From positions 4,402,001 through 4,466,000 of the forward strand of contig NZ_CP015224.1 of assembly GCF_001629735.1 (NCBI RefSeq): DNA of 64,000 bases, written 5' to 3'. The DNA is from Lysinibacillus sphaericus. Lineage in GTDB: Bacteria; Bacillota; Bacilli; Bacillales_A; Planococcaceae. Positions 47,176-56,851 of this stretch are shown here, piece by piece. Within the stretch, counting starts at the first letter, position 1. Each line of letters begins with the position of its first letter. Under the pieces are notes generated by a model, which was not told the DNA's origin, made no database searches, and saw only the letters and a program-made list of their open reading frames with translations. A program made the position numbers and the translations under genes.

Positions 47176-49788
47176 CTATCTGGGTTCTACACCTGGTGAA
47201 GGTATAAAATACCATAACTGGTTGTCGTTTAAATAGTTTTGATAAGTGATGATGGGTGTATTGTTAGCAAAATTCCCTTGGAATACATCAAGTACGTAGC
47301 TTGTATCAAATGCGTTTCTTATTATAAACCCATCTTTAGTAAAGTTATATTCTACATACCAATAACTTCTTAAATCATCATTAGTAACATTTTGCATGGT
47401 AGCAACAATATTATGGCCGCCTTGAAAGTATAAAAAGTTATCTAAAATGTGAATCTGATATGCATTTTTATTGTCATTATATTTCAGTTTCCACGACTGA
47501 TTGTTAATTCCAATATTGTCAAAAATAACAGCTTGAGTTTTATTTGAGTTCATAGTGATAATTTTATTAAAATTCTTTTTACTGGATATGTTAAAGTATC
47601 CAGTAAAATTATTGGAAGAATTTAAATGTCTTAAATACCACTTTTGATTATTTTGTCCAGTTACATCTTGAGCCTTTAACGGAATATCATTAATGGGTTG
47701 ACCATTTGTTCCAAATATCTTATTTGGATTTTTATAATTCCTAAAAATAAATGATCCATCTGTTTGCAAAATAGGAATCCAATATTGATCATCATAATCT
47801 CCGGTAGCGCCAAAAATTTTATCCGAGTGATTACTATCCCATGCTAAACTGAGATGAGCATGTTGTAAATTCCTAATTTTATAGGCACGTTTTTTATCAT
47901 TATAAGTTACTGTCCATTTTTGATTACTAGAATAGTTATTTTTTTTCGTAGCAATTGTATAATTATTAGTCGTCAAGTCAGCAATTAAATCCTGATTAAT
48001 TACGGTCATAAATTGATAAATCCCATCTTGAATAGAATTAAATGAAAAAGGCTTAATGATCCATCTTTGATTTATTCCCCCATGAAATTCAAATCCTAAT
48101 AATCCATTGCCATCAGTAGTACTACCATTTGATAAATCTAAAACAATTTTTCTATTTTCATAATTTCTAATTATATAAGTATTATCCTCATTTCTTTCTA
48201 TTAACCAATATTGATCATTATAATCCCCTGTAGCTGCTACAATTGTTCTAGTATTATTACTATCCCAAGCCAATGAATAGTTAGGATACTTTAAGCTTTT
48301 AATTTTATAAGCTTTTAGGATAGGGTTGTAAATAAGATTCCAAACTTGATTTTCTTTATCCGAGTTTGAGAAAATATGAATTTTGTTAGTAGAAAATTGT
48401 TCAATAACTTTATTTTCATTTAATTTTGAAGATAATTGATAAGTACCATCTTTAACAGTTTGATAATTAGTTTTTTCAATTAACCACTCTTGTGATGAGT
48501 TATTGTTCTCACTTGAAACGACTAAAGGAGTTTTATTTAGAGTGTTACCATCTTTTAAGTCCAATACTTTGCTAGGGTCAGAAAGATTTCTAAATTTATA
48601 AAAACCATTTACATTTTTTTCTATTGTCCAATATTGATTATTTGAACCACTTTCAGTATAACCTCTAATCACTTGTTCACCATTAGACGAGTTACTATTC
48701 CAACTTAATAGTAAAGTAGGGGTTTCTCTATTGTAAATTTTATAAGCATTTTTTATGCTATCGTATTTGATGTTCCATTTTTGATTTTCAAAACCAAAAT
48801 TCTTATACGACTCTACTGGACTTCCTCCATAATCAGAATCTAACGTTACAACAATATTCCTATCTTTCTTATTTTTGATTTGATATTCTGAGTTTTGTAT
48901 AACATTTAAACTATTATTATTTAATAAATTATTATTAGGTATTTCTCCATTGGGGGCAAACATGTCAAAATCTTGATTATAATCTAAATCTAGTATAAAA
49001 CCTTTAGAATCCATATTATTTCCTTCAGAATGATTTTCATGCCAAAATACTTTGCTTATATTAGAGGGTCCTGATACATCATTTAGAGTTGATGGATCAA
49101 TAAAATTAGGGTTAATCCATATTCTAACAATTTCACCATTGTGATATTCATATGTTGAACGTATAAACTCAGGACGAATTCCCCCTGGAAAAGTTATTTC
49201 ATCCTCGTTAGGAAAGGGATTATGGTTTCTTGAAAAACTTGCATTAATATCAATACCACCTGGAGCAAAAATTTCATATCTGTAAATTATATTGTTATTA
49301 GCACTATGAGGTGTCCAAGGTGTTATTTCTAAACCTAAATTATTGTATCTAGCTCTAGTTGTGGAAACAAAAATGGATGGAGAATTTGTTCTTAAATAAT
49401 TTAGAAGATGTGTGTCTTCTACTGGAGATAGATTTTGGTTTGTTACTCTAGGTATAAATCCATTTAAAAAAATATCATTAGGAGGTCGCCTATCCCATCT
49501 TAATAGCCTATGCTCATTATCTATTTGTATTTGTCCAGTATTGCTATCAATAGTTTGTTCTCTCATATGTAATCCATTTGGAGAAGCAAAAGAGGGAATT
49601 CTTGTTGAAATCAGTTGATACAATAAACTCGACATATCCATTAACCATGTAAGTGAAGCAGCTTGGATCCAAGTGTTATCTTTTGGAGAATTAGGTGAAG
49701 CATAAACAGTTTTTTGATTCAGTGGTAGTTGGCAACTAATTATAATAATTATTGCTAAAATTATTTTTAATACTTTTTTTATAGCCAT
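47176..49788 (-). CDS. mtx1: Mosquitocidal toxin Mtx1 (ADP-ribosyltransferase with ricin-B lectin domains)
   Basis: 870 residues, exactly the length of Mtx1. A signal peptide (about 1-30) precedes the ADP-ribosyltransferase domain (about 31-265). NAD-site residues are visible: R97 in HRLLRWDR, the S-T-T strand (VSTTRARYN, about 141) and the ExE pair E195/E197 in NEDEITFPGG. The C-terminal 600 residues form four ricin-B-like lectin domains with repeated QxW motifs (NQYWTIE, SQEWLIE, NQRWIIK, NQKWYLR, NQSWKLK and others). After proteolytic activation the N-terminal part modifies arginines of host proteins. All catalytic residues are present. AGAGGTG precedes the ATG; terminator at 47051. Confidence 0.97.
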   Translation of the reverse strand: MAIKKVLKIILAIIIIISCQLPLNQKTVYASPNSPKDNTWIQAASLTWLMDMSSLLYQLISTRIPSFASPNGLHMREQTIDSNTGQIQIDNEHRLLRWDRRPPNDIFLNGFIPRVTNQNLSPVEDTHLLNYLRTNSPSIFVSTTRARYNNLGLEITPWTPHSANNNIIYRYEIFAPGGIDINASFSRNHNPFPNEDEITFPGGIRPEFIRSTYEYHNGEIVRIWINPNFIDPSTLNDVSGPSNISKVFWHENHSEGNNMDSKGFILDLDYNQDFDMFAPNGEIPNNNLLNNNSLNVIQNSEYQIKNKKDRNIVVTLDSDYGGSPVESYKNFGFENQKWNIKYDSIKNAYKIYNRETPTLLLSWNSNSSNGEQVIRGYTESGSNNQYWTIEKNVNGFYKFRNLSDPSKVLDLKDGNTLNKTPLVVSSENNNSSQEWLIEKTNYQTVKDGTYQLSSKLNENKVIEQFSTNKIHIFSNSDKENQVWNLIYNPILKAYKIKSLKYPNYSLAWDSNNTRTIVAATGDYNDQYWLIERNEDNTYIIRNYENRKIVLDLSNGSTTDGNGLLGFEFHGGINQRWIIKPFSFNSIQDGIYQFMTVINQDLIADLTTNNYTIATKKNNYSSNQKWTVTYNDKKRAYKIRNLQHAHLSLAWDSNHSDKIFGATGDYDDQYWIPILQTDGSFIFRNYKNPNKIFGTNGQPINDIPLKAQDVTGQNNQKWYLRHLNSSNNFTGYFNISSKKNFNKIITMNSNKTQAVIFDNIGINNQSWKLKYNDNKNAYQIHILDNFLYFQGGHNIVATMQNVTNDDLRSYWYVEYNFTKDGFIIRNAFDTSYVLDVFQGNFANNTPIITYQNYLNDNQLWYFIPSPGVEPR

Positions 49789-49972
49789 ATCAATTGCACC
49801 TCTTTTTGGTATTTATTTATTTTTTATTATTAAATTATGTGATTAATAACATTAAATAAAAATAATAGTTATATATTTATTTTGGAAAGGGATGATAGTG
49901 TGAATTTCTAACAATAATTTATAATCCAAATTGGCATGGTTGTTTGTTTTTTTCATTAAAGAACTTTATTTT
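49789..49972. promoter_or_regulatory. mtx1 upstream region
   Basis: A 184-base AT-rich interval between the GGDEF-EAL gene and mtx1, both on the minus strand. It must contain either an mtx1 promoter or a read-through path from the GGDEF-EAL gene. No strong terminator for the upstream gene was seen, so co-transcription is possible. Confidence 0.4.
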
Positions 49973-52321
49973 TCACTGATTTGTGGAGTTCTTTTCCCCT
50001 GTCAGATATTCGACAAGCATGTCTTCCGAAACAGGCCTACTGAAATAGTATCCTTGGACAAAGTCGCAGTTCCATTCTTTGAGCAAGATATACTGTTCTT
50101 TTGTCTCCACTCCTTCTGCAACTACATCATGGCCTAATTTATGGGCAAGCTGGATAATAGATTCAATAATCGTTTTTTCTGCTGTTGCCGATGTCATATT
50201 TTGAATAAGTGACCTATCAATTTTAAGGGTATGAATCGGCAATAATGATAAATAGTTAAGAGAAGAATAACCTGTGCCAAAATCATCCTGGGCAATTTTC
50301 ACCCCTAGGTTCTCTAATTTTCGCAGTATGCATATAGAGCTTTCAAATGACTCAACTAAGATACTCTCAGTAATCTCAATCTCTAAATATTCCGGCTTCA
50401 ACTTAGTTTCATTCAAAATGAGCTGGACTTTATCCACAAAATCTGTTCTTTCTAATTGTAAAGCCGAAATATTAACCGACATTAGGAAGGGATAACCGAA
50501 TTGATGTTGTAATTCGACATTTTTCAAGCAGGCTTGATACATGACCCATTCGTCAATTTGTGTAATAAAGCCTGTTTTTTCTGCGATCGGAATAAAATCT
50601 TCTGGAGAAACAAAACCAAGCTCGGGGCTTTTCCAGCGCACTAACGCCTCAAACCCTCTGAGCTTTCCAGTAGCTGGTTCTATCTGTGGTTGATAATGGA
50701 CGTTAATTTCATTTCTTGCTAGCGCTAGACGTATCATTTGCTCTATTTGGTTCTTTTTGATCACGAGTTCATTCATCTTGTTGTCAAAAAAACGGTGGTT
50801 ATTTCCACCTGATTCTTTCGCTTTATACATGGCAATATCAGCATGTTTGAGAAGCTCTTCTTGAGTCACTCCATCAATTGGATAACTTGCGATTCCCAAA
50901 CTCATTTGAACAAAAGTGATTTGGCCATGAATAGTGAAAGGTTGAACAAAACTATCACGCAACGAACTCAGCATTTTTTCCAAGTAAGCATGATCTGCCC
51001 TATGTTCTAGTAAAATGACGAATTCATCGCCTCCCAAGCGTGCAACCACTCCTTCCGAACCTATAGAAGATTGCAATTGTTCTGCCACTTTCTGAAGTAA
51101 CTCATCGCCAGCCGAATGCCCAAGTGTATCATTAACTTGCTTGAAGTTATCGACATCAATAAAAATAATGGAAAACTTAGATTGCTCTGAACTAGCCTGT
51201 GTGATGGCTTGTTCCAGGGTAAATACAAACTGCCTCCGATTAGGCAAATTAGTTAGTGGATCGTAGAATGCGAATTTACTTAAAGAGTCAATCATGTGAT
51301 TATAAGCATCGCCAAGCTTCTGAAACTCATCTTGACTTTTGATAATGACATGTCCCGACAGATCACCTTCGCTCACTTTCACAGAAGCGTCAACTAAAAC
51401 CTGCAAAGGCTTAGTTATCGAGCGAACAATAACGGAAATCAGAATAGATGTTAAACAAATTGCAAAGAGCAACACAAAGAGGGTAACATTAAAAATCGGT
51501 TTGACACTTTGAGCAATCTTAAGTTGATCAATTTCAGCTATAATACGCCAACCCGTTTTTGCATTTGTAAGAAAAATTGCCTTTTTTAAGTTCCCGTTAT
51601 CTTTGAAGCTTATCTCACCTGATGAATTTTTCAGTATCTCGTCATAGTGATTTCCTTTAGGCTTTTCGGCAAGTTTTTCCGAAGGGTGGGCGACTACTTT
51701 ACCTGTAGGATCCAATATATATAAAATATCTCCCTCAGCAAATGTGAGTTGGCTCACGCTCCGTGTTAAATCCTCCAGAGAGATACTAACAGCTACAACC
51801 CCTTTCTTATCACTAGTCTGCCTAGACAGTGTGACAACTGGTTCTGATTTTGATAAACGCGGAGCAGTTATGGAAACTATTCCTGGATTCTCAACTGCAA
51901 GTTTATACCATCCTTGCTCTAGTGGTTTGTAGTCAGAAGAAAGGGTTAGACGGGGTGAAAACATGAAGGTGCCATTGTGTGAAGTGACTATGGTCTTAAT
52001 AATATTTGTACTCTGGGATTGAAATCTGTCAAGGATCTCTCGTATCTCCGAATCTTCAACCCCTTGATTTATTTCTATGTTATCTGCATTAATACTCTGA
52101 GCCAGTAAAGAAACTTCTTCTTTTGGCAAACTCAACATTTTATCAATATACGTATCTAATATAAATAGATTCCTCTCAAGCCCTTCCATCGTTTTGTTAG
52201 TAATCTGCTCATATGTTGTTTTATACGATACCCAGCCAATCAATGCGCAAGGGATACAGAGAATAAAGGATACGGATATGATTAATTTATTTCTTACACT
52301 AAATGGATTCACTAACACCAT
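49973..52321 (-). CDS. Cache-HAMP-GGDEF-EAL cyclic-di-GMP enzyme
   Basis: 782 residues. A membrane helix (about 10-32) is followed by an extracellular dCache sensor (about 35-275), a second helix (about 278-300), HAMP (about 300-350), a GGDEF domain with an intact GGDEF motif near residue 430 (VARLGGDEFVILL), and an EAL domain with EALVRW and DDFGTGYSSLNYLS. Both the cyclase and phosphodiesterase sites look intact. It could make or break c-di-GMP in response to an external ligand. ATG 52321 lies right at a GAGAGG site; GTG 52312 would have better spacing, so the real start may be 3 codons later. It directly precedes mtx1 on the same strand. Confidence 0.92.
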   Translation of the reverse strand: MVLVNPFSVRNKLIISVSFILCIPCALIGWVSYKTTYEQITNKTMEGLERNLFILDTYIDKMLSLPKEEVSLLAQSINADNIEINQGVEDSEIREILDRFQSQSTNIIKTIVTSHNGTFMFSPRLTLSSDYKPLEQGWYKLAVENPGIVSITAPRLSKSEPVVTLSRQTSDKKGVVAVSISLEDLTRSVSQLTFAEGDILYILDPTGKVVAHPSEKLAEKPKGNHYDEILKNSSGEISFKDNGNLKKAIFLTNAKTGWRIIAEIDQLKIAQSVKPIFNVTLFVLLFAICLTSILISVIVRSITKPLQVLVDASVKVSEGDLSGHVIIKSQDEFQKLGDAYNHMIDSLSKFAFYDPLTNLPNRRQFVFTLEQAITQASSEQSKFSIIFIDVDNFKQVNDTLGHSAGDELLQKVAEQLQSSIGSEGVVARLGGDEFVILLEHRADHAYLEKMLSSLRDSFVQPFTIHGQITFVQMSLGIASYPIDGVTQEELLKHADIAMYKAKESGGNNHRFFDNKMNELVIKKNQIEQMIRLALARNEINVHYQPQIEPATGKLRGFEALVRWKSPELGFVSPEDFIPIAEKTGFITQIDEWVMYQACLKNVELQHQFGYPFLMSVNISALQLERTDFVDKVQLILNETKLKPEYLEIEITESILVESFESSICILRKLENLGVKIAQDDFGTGYSSLNYLSLLPIHTLKIDRSLIQNMTSATAEKTIIESIIQLAHKLGHDVVAEGVETKEQYILLKEWNCDFVQGYYFSRPVSEDMLVEYLTGEKNSTNQ

Positions 52322-52924
52322 CCTCTCATTTGAGCATCTACCTTGATCCTAAGGTCATGATAAGCTTTCTTCACACCACGGCCAAAATCGACTGAAATTA
52401 TCTGAATATACTATATCTCCTGAATGAGATTTTCTCCAGACTCTCTATTTTTATTGCCACGGAACTGTTTTAATAACCCTTGTATCCATTATAAATTAAT
52501 ATTATTATATTTAAATTTTCAATTTTACCCTTGTAATAAGTAGTAAGGGTAAAAATAGGAATGAAAACATTAAGCTGGATAAAGATTATTAGGTCTATTG
52601 CTTGAATTCCAATAATGTTAAATAGCCTAAGTTACTCGAATTCGAATGTTTTTGAACCAACGAAAAGTATCGTTAAGTTCAAGAGCGAGCTGTTTGATAC
52701 TAGACCAAGATATTTCATTAAACAGCCAATTCTAAGTCAATATATTATCGTATTCATAGGATTCACTACTGTCTTTACACCTTGTTCATTGGGAAGAGTA
52801 ATTAGGTAGATGTATTTTAAACAGTGTAATATAGTACGTCCTTTATTCTGTTCTCAGACTAAAACTAAATGGCTAAGGTGCATTTAGTTTGGATAAAAGA
52901 ATAAGCTTGCTTAACGAGAGAGCG
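52322..52924. other. Intergenic region upstream of the GGDEF-EAL gene
   Basis: About 600 bases. A short plus-strand frame (52615-52809) shows no ribosome site or similarity and is not annotated as a gene. The region probably holds the minus-strand promoter of the GGDEF-EAL gene. Confidence 0.4.
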
Positions 52925-52976
52925 AAAAAACACACTAACAATAGTAGCACTGTGCTACTATTGTTAGTGTGTTTTA
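52925..52976. terminator. Bidirectional terminator downstream of the Mga-like gene
   Basis: AACACACTAACAATAGTAGC and its exact reverse complement form a stem of over 20 bp with A runs on the left and T runs on the right, a textbook bidirectional terminator just after the regulator stop (minus strand). Confidence 0.9.
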
Positions 52977-52994
52977 TAATGTTTTTATAGATGC

Positions 52995-54428
52995 CTATAG
53001 TTTTAGATTATTTTTAATCATTTTAACCTCACTGTCGCTTAACAAAGGACTCACTTGAAGGACAGGTATATCGTTCGTTACTAATCCATAAATATGATGA
53101 TTTGTTGTTATAATTGCATCCAAATCTCCATGAAGAGCAAGACTAACCATTTCATGTACTTGATTAGTCGTCATTAATCTAATGTGTCCGTTGATATTGT
53201 CTAAGAGTTTCAACTTCATATATCTCATAACACCAAGGTCATTCATGTACAATAAAATTGTTTTTTCTTTTTGTTGCATTTCTTGGCCTTTTTTGCTGGC
53301 CATAAAGTACATTGTAATATCTGCAAAGTCATCATCCCTAAACGATTCTGCATAATTACAGTTACGTACAATTGCTTCTTGAATACAATTGTAAAGAAAA
53401 GCTTGTTTATTTTTAATAATTGATTTATGAGGATTTGCATAGCTATACACTTTAGTTATCAATCTTATTTTCGCATGTTCGAAATATTCGTGACATTGTT
53501 GCACTAATATAGGGTCTTTAGAAAAAGGTAATTGAGTTTGCTCTTCTACATAATTTATCACTTTCATTATAGAATCCAAATGAGGTTTTCCAATTATCTG
53601 ATTCATACTCAAGCAATCATCATCTTTTTCCTTTTCAACTCTTGCTGCACCAAGTATCAGTGCTGCCCCATAATGAAGCTCACTAGGGATAAACATTACA
53701 TGAATGGATTCAAGATAGTTTTTAATAAGAGTTAGAAGCCAATCAATTGAATTGCCTGATTCAACAAGAACTGTAGGGTATATGAACTCTGTTATATATT
53801 CTTTTTTAATCATGCGGCTCTGCCAAATGGATAAAAGAATCGGCAGTTGTGCGTAACCATGATCTGAAAAAGTAAAACCGCCTTCCTTTTCAATTTCACT
53901 TATAAATGAATATATTGATTCTGAAAATTGTTCTGATACCAGATGAAAGCAATGTTTTCTTAAATAGAAGTCAAAATAGAACTGGCGTAAATGAAACTCC
54001 TCGCCATTGATTCTTATCGGCCTCATGTCTATTTTTAAATAATACTTCTTCAAATCTTTCCTCAATAATTCCAACACTTTACTAATTGTACTTGCACTAT
54101 AGTATAGCGCTTGACTAACTTCAGAGAGCGAGCAGCCTGATTCATTTCGAATAAGAAATGTTATCAAATTATGCAGTTTGTCCGTTTCATTAATTAGATG
54201 TTCGAAAGCTAAACTTGTTTGATTAGGAGGGCGATGTAAAAAAACGCCTTTTCCTCGTTGAGTCTCAATTAGCCAATTCTCTGGAAGGAAAGAAGTAAGC
54301 TCTACAATATCTTTTCGGACTGTTTTGACTGAGCAATTCAACAACACAGCTAATTCTTGAGCTGTAATCCAATCTTCGTGTTCTACTAAGTGCTGATATA
54401 TCTTAATTAGTCTATTTGAAGTTGTCAC
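52995..54428 (-). CDS. Mga-like (PRD-containing) virulence-type regulator
   Basis: 477 residues starting at GTG 54428 (AGGAGTGA at good spacing). An N-terminal HTH (about 5-55, ITAQELAVLLNCSVKTVRKD) and a Mga-type second HTH (about 85-150, LSEVSQALYYSASTISKVLE) are followed by PRD-like helical domains (about 160-380) and an EIIB-like C-terminus (about 390-477, KTILLYMNDLGVMRYMK). The arrangement is that of Mga/AtxA/AcpA regulators, which respond to sugar-PTS phosphorylation and control virulence genes in other Firmicutes. It lies directly upstream of the toxin-side genes, transcribed in the same direction. Control of mtx1 is inference. Confidence 0.85.
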   Translation of the reverse strand: MTTSNRLIKIYQHLVEHEDWITAQELAVLLNCSVKTVRKDIVELTSFLPENWLIETQRGKGVFLHRPPNQTSLAFEHLINETDKLHNLITFLIRNESGCSLSEVSQALYYSASTISKVLELLRKDLKKYYLKIDMRPIRINGEEFHLRQFYFDFYLRKHCFHLVSEQFSESIYSFISEIEKEGGFTFSDHGYAQLPILLSIWQSRMIKKEYITEFIYPTVLVESGNSIDWLLTLIKNYLESIHVMFIPSELHYGAALILGAARVEKEKDDDCLSMNQIIGKPHLDSIMKVINYVEEQTQLPFSKDPILVQQCHEYFEHAKIRLITKVYSYANPHKSIIKNKQAFLYNCIQEAIVRNCNYAESFRDDDFADITMYFMASKKGQEMQQKEKTILLYMNDLGVMRYMKLKLLDNINGHIRLMTTNQVHEMVSLALHGDLDAIITTNHHIYGLVTNDIPVLQVSPLLSDSEVKMIKNNLKL

Positions 54429-54619
54429 GTTAAGTCACTCCTATAATTATCTCTGTACTAGTACTTATAAAGCAAAAATTAGCTCCCGGCTTAGACTTTT
54501 ACTGCAGTTATCAATCTCCCAAACAGATTCAATTGCTAAATCCAAAAGACGTGACTGTGCAAAATTATTTTGTGAAAAAACAAAATAGCATAAAAATACC
54601 GAACATTGTTTTAATATAA

Positions 54620-55120
54620 TAACTCCTCAATAATTTTATAGTCAACAAAAAATCTGCAATTTTACCTATGTGTATTCTATAACTACGAAATTTTTTCACG
54701 TTATTATCAAACACAATATAGCTATTAGGGTTATGCTTAGAGTAATTATTATTTCATTAAGCATATTATGATGGCCACTTAATAATGTGTCTAAGCAGTA
54801 TTATTCTGCCAAAGAGAACTATGGATAATATGGAAGAGAAAGTGCTAAAAACAAAGTGGAAATGGCACTCTAATTAATGATTTTAATGCCGTTCAAACCG
54901 GAGTATCACTATGATAAACCTAAATAAGTAAATAACATTTAATCAGAGATTTACAAAGTGATGGATTCGTTGCAATAACTACTACGCGATTTAGGTGAGG
55001 AATATTCTGAATTAACGGAATAGATGTCCCAAGAATAGTCCAGCCATTCTCAGAGGGAAAAAATGCTAGGGTTGGTTCAGTTTCTTTGCAATCCCATAAT
55101 AGAACACCCAAGATTATCTA
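54620..55120 (+). pseudogene. Chemoreceptor pseudogene related to the gene at 58410
   Basis: Aligned by eye to the 5' part of the intact chemoreceptor gene. Shared are AATTATTATTTCATTAAGC, TATTATTCTGCCAAAGAG, GTGGAAATGGCACTC, GCCGTTCAAACCGG and CAGAGGGAAAAAATGC, in the same order as at 58419-58780. Even upstream sequence matches (ACTACGAAAT at 54682 versus 58120). Several deletions and stops; everything after the extracellular sensor is missing. Confidence 0.8.
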
Positions 55121-55669
55121 AATTGTAATTAATGTCATAGCAGCAATACAGAAGAAAACGGACAGGAACATCACAAGACTTGAAGTATAAATAAACTCCT
55201 CAAAATATAGAACAATTGGTGTGTTATAATGGTCTGTTAATTATTGCATGGATGTCATCAATACACATGGTGTTTGAAATACCTCTGAAATAGCAATAAG
55301 TTCAAATAAATTGCGCTAAAGAATTAAACAATAGAAAACTTACTCCATCAAGGACGTGTGTGCTTCTTAGCTTCTAATGGAGCTAAGCGCCATCAAAAAA
55401 AAAGTGAAATTTCAAGGAATACGGAAGTTATCGGTGTTGCTCAAATAGCAAGTTTTTTTATCTGTCCAAAATAATGGCATTTGCTATTAAAACTTCAACA
55501 GAGGAATGTTAGATTAATAAGCATACATCGTATTAATTACATGCATGGGTTATATTGAAATTTAAGGTTCCCGCATTTGAAGTTTAAGTTGTACCAAAAA
55601 ATGTGATAATGTAAATATATATAGATTAAGTTTTAGCGTTTACTTGTGTAAGTAGAAATTCTATTCACC
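55121..55669. other. Gap between chemoreceptor remnant and rgg
   Basis: About 550 AT-rich bases with no open frame of interest, no homology to the chemoreceptor beyond 55120 and no clear terminator for the rgg gene. Confidence 0.5.
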
Positions 55670-56542
55670 TTAGAGATGCAACAATTGAGTCAAATAACCT
55701 TTTTCAATTTCTAGTTGATTTTTCAAGCTATTATCGTTAAAGAGTGTAACTATGCTTTCGGCTTTTTGTATATAATCAATATTATTCTTCATCAATAGTT
55801 TTTCTTGAATTATTCCTTTTCTTAGGTAGCAAAGTGCAATTTGAACATAAGTTTTTTGTTCTAAAAATTCTTCAATTAATTCCTCATTATACTTAAAAGC
55901 ATCTTCATAATAACCTTCCCTTAAAAATAAATGCACTAGGTTATATTTAAAGGGCAAAATGTATTTTTTATAATCAGTGTATTTTTTGTATTTGTCTAGC
56001 TGACTATCAGCAAATTGTACTATATGTCTTGCAGTGTCTAGAGGAAATAAGAAGAGAATACTATTAATTAAACGTAAGTCAGATAAGTACCATATATTGG
56101 ATTTTTGTAGCCTTTTCCAAACTTTATTTGCATAAAAACCAGCTTTTTTAAAATCTCTTTCTGTTTTAAGAATATATAATCCTTGGCATGAATATAAAAT
56201 GTCTCTTACCAAATTATCTTCTTTATCATGTAAATAACTCTGGGCATCTGAAATTAATTCTACTAATAAATCACCGTCCAAAAATTTTAAATTATTAAAT
56301 TTGTTTATTATCTCATCTCTTAAAGAATAATTATAGTTATTATGTACATAAAGGAACTCTTCAAATTTCATTTCAATACTATTTAATAATTCAACAAATT
56401 TACTTACTGTTATATCTATTTTTCCTAATTCAAACTTTGAAAAGCTAGTTTGATGAAGGATTTTACCTGAAACCTTTGTTTGGTCATAGAGTTTTGCTAA
56501 CCTTATTTTCTTAAATGTTTTACCAAAATGTATTTGCTCCAA
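55670..56542 (-). CDS. Rgg/GadR/MutR-family transcriptional regulator
   Basis: 290 residues starting at TTG 56542, with GAGGTG 6 bases before it. An N-terminal HTH (about 5-65: FGKTFKKIRLAKLYDQTKVS, SFSKFELGKIDITVSKFVEL and EEFLYV) is the XRE-type domain of Rgg proteins. The rest is an all-helical TPR-like repeat domain (about 75-290), the pheromone-binding fold of the Rgg/PlcR group. Length is that of streptococcal Rggs. Divergently arranged, 143 bases away, is a 14-codon peptide gene, the usual place for Rgg-linked short hydrophobic peptides. Probably senses the peptide(s) after import and controls the peptide operons. Confidence 0.85.
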   Translation of the reverse strand: MEQIHFGKTFKKIRLAKLYDQTKVSGKILHQTSFSKFELGKIDITVSKFVELLNSIEMKFEEFLYVHNNYNYSLRDEIINKFNNLKFLDGDLLVELISDAQSYLHDKEDNLVRDILYSCQGLYILKTERDFKKAGFYANKVWKRLQKSNIWYLSDLRLINSILFLFPLDTARHIVQFADSQLDKYKKYTDYKKYILPFKYNLVHLFLREGYYEDAFKYNEELIEEFLEQKTYVQIALCYLRKGIIQEKLLMKNNIDYIQKAESIVTLFNDNSLKNQLEIEKGYLTQLLHL

Positions 56543-56599
56543 TTTTCACACCTCTAATCTTAAATCTGCAATTATATTAATGAATAATTAATACCTAAT

Positions 56600-56621
56600 C
56601 TTATACGCTTATTTTAAAATT
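56600..56621 (+). promoter_or_regulatory. Shared upstream element of peptide gene 1 (candidate Rgg box)
   Basis: CTTATACGCTTATTTTAAAA starts 86 bases before the ATG of peptide gene 1. The related CTTATATGCTTATTATAATT starts 87 bases before the ATG of peptide gene 2 (16 of 20 positions identical). The matched distance suggests an activator site or promoter element rather than chance. Confidence 0.5.
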
Positions 56622-56685
56622 TCTAATGTTTTTTAATGATATTCTTTTTCCATACTAGTAAATACGTAACAAAGGAGGTTTTACT

Positions 56686-56730
56686 ATGGAATTAATTAAA
56701 ATTATACTTGATTGGATGCTTGGGTGTTAG
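56686..56730 (+). CDS. 14-residue hydrophobic peptide 1 (candidate pheromone)
   Basis: MELIKIILDWMLGC, then TAG. A textbook AAAGGAGGT (56671-56679) stands at ideal spacing, so the frame is almost certainly translated. It is too short to contain a signal sequence for Sec export. The paralogue at 60450 shares the ILDWMLG core. The gene lies divergent from rgg. The DW core recalls mature XIP-type pheromones of streptococci (for example GLDWWSL), sensed by Rgg-family ComR, although those precursors are longer. Alternatives are a leader peptide controlling the downstream gene or a small amphipathic peptide acting on membranes. Confidence 0.75.
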   Translation: MELIKIILDWMLGC

Positions 56731-56851
56731 TAGTAATCAAAATCACTTAGGACATAGAGGAAATATTTATGTTTTCAGAATTAATTTAACATTTAGTGCT
56801 TTTAATAATAAATGTAATGAAAAAAACTAATTCATTTGAGGTGGGATACTT

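Noticed and set aside
52615..52809. 64-codon plus-strand frame upstream of the GGDEF-EAL gene
   Set aside because: No ribosome site, no domain and atypical composition; lies in a likely promoter region.
56769..56790. Six-codon frame MFSELI with a good GAGGAA site after peptide 1
   Set aside because: Too short to judge and no counterpart after peptide 2; may be chance in AT-rich DNA.
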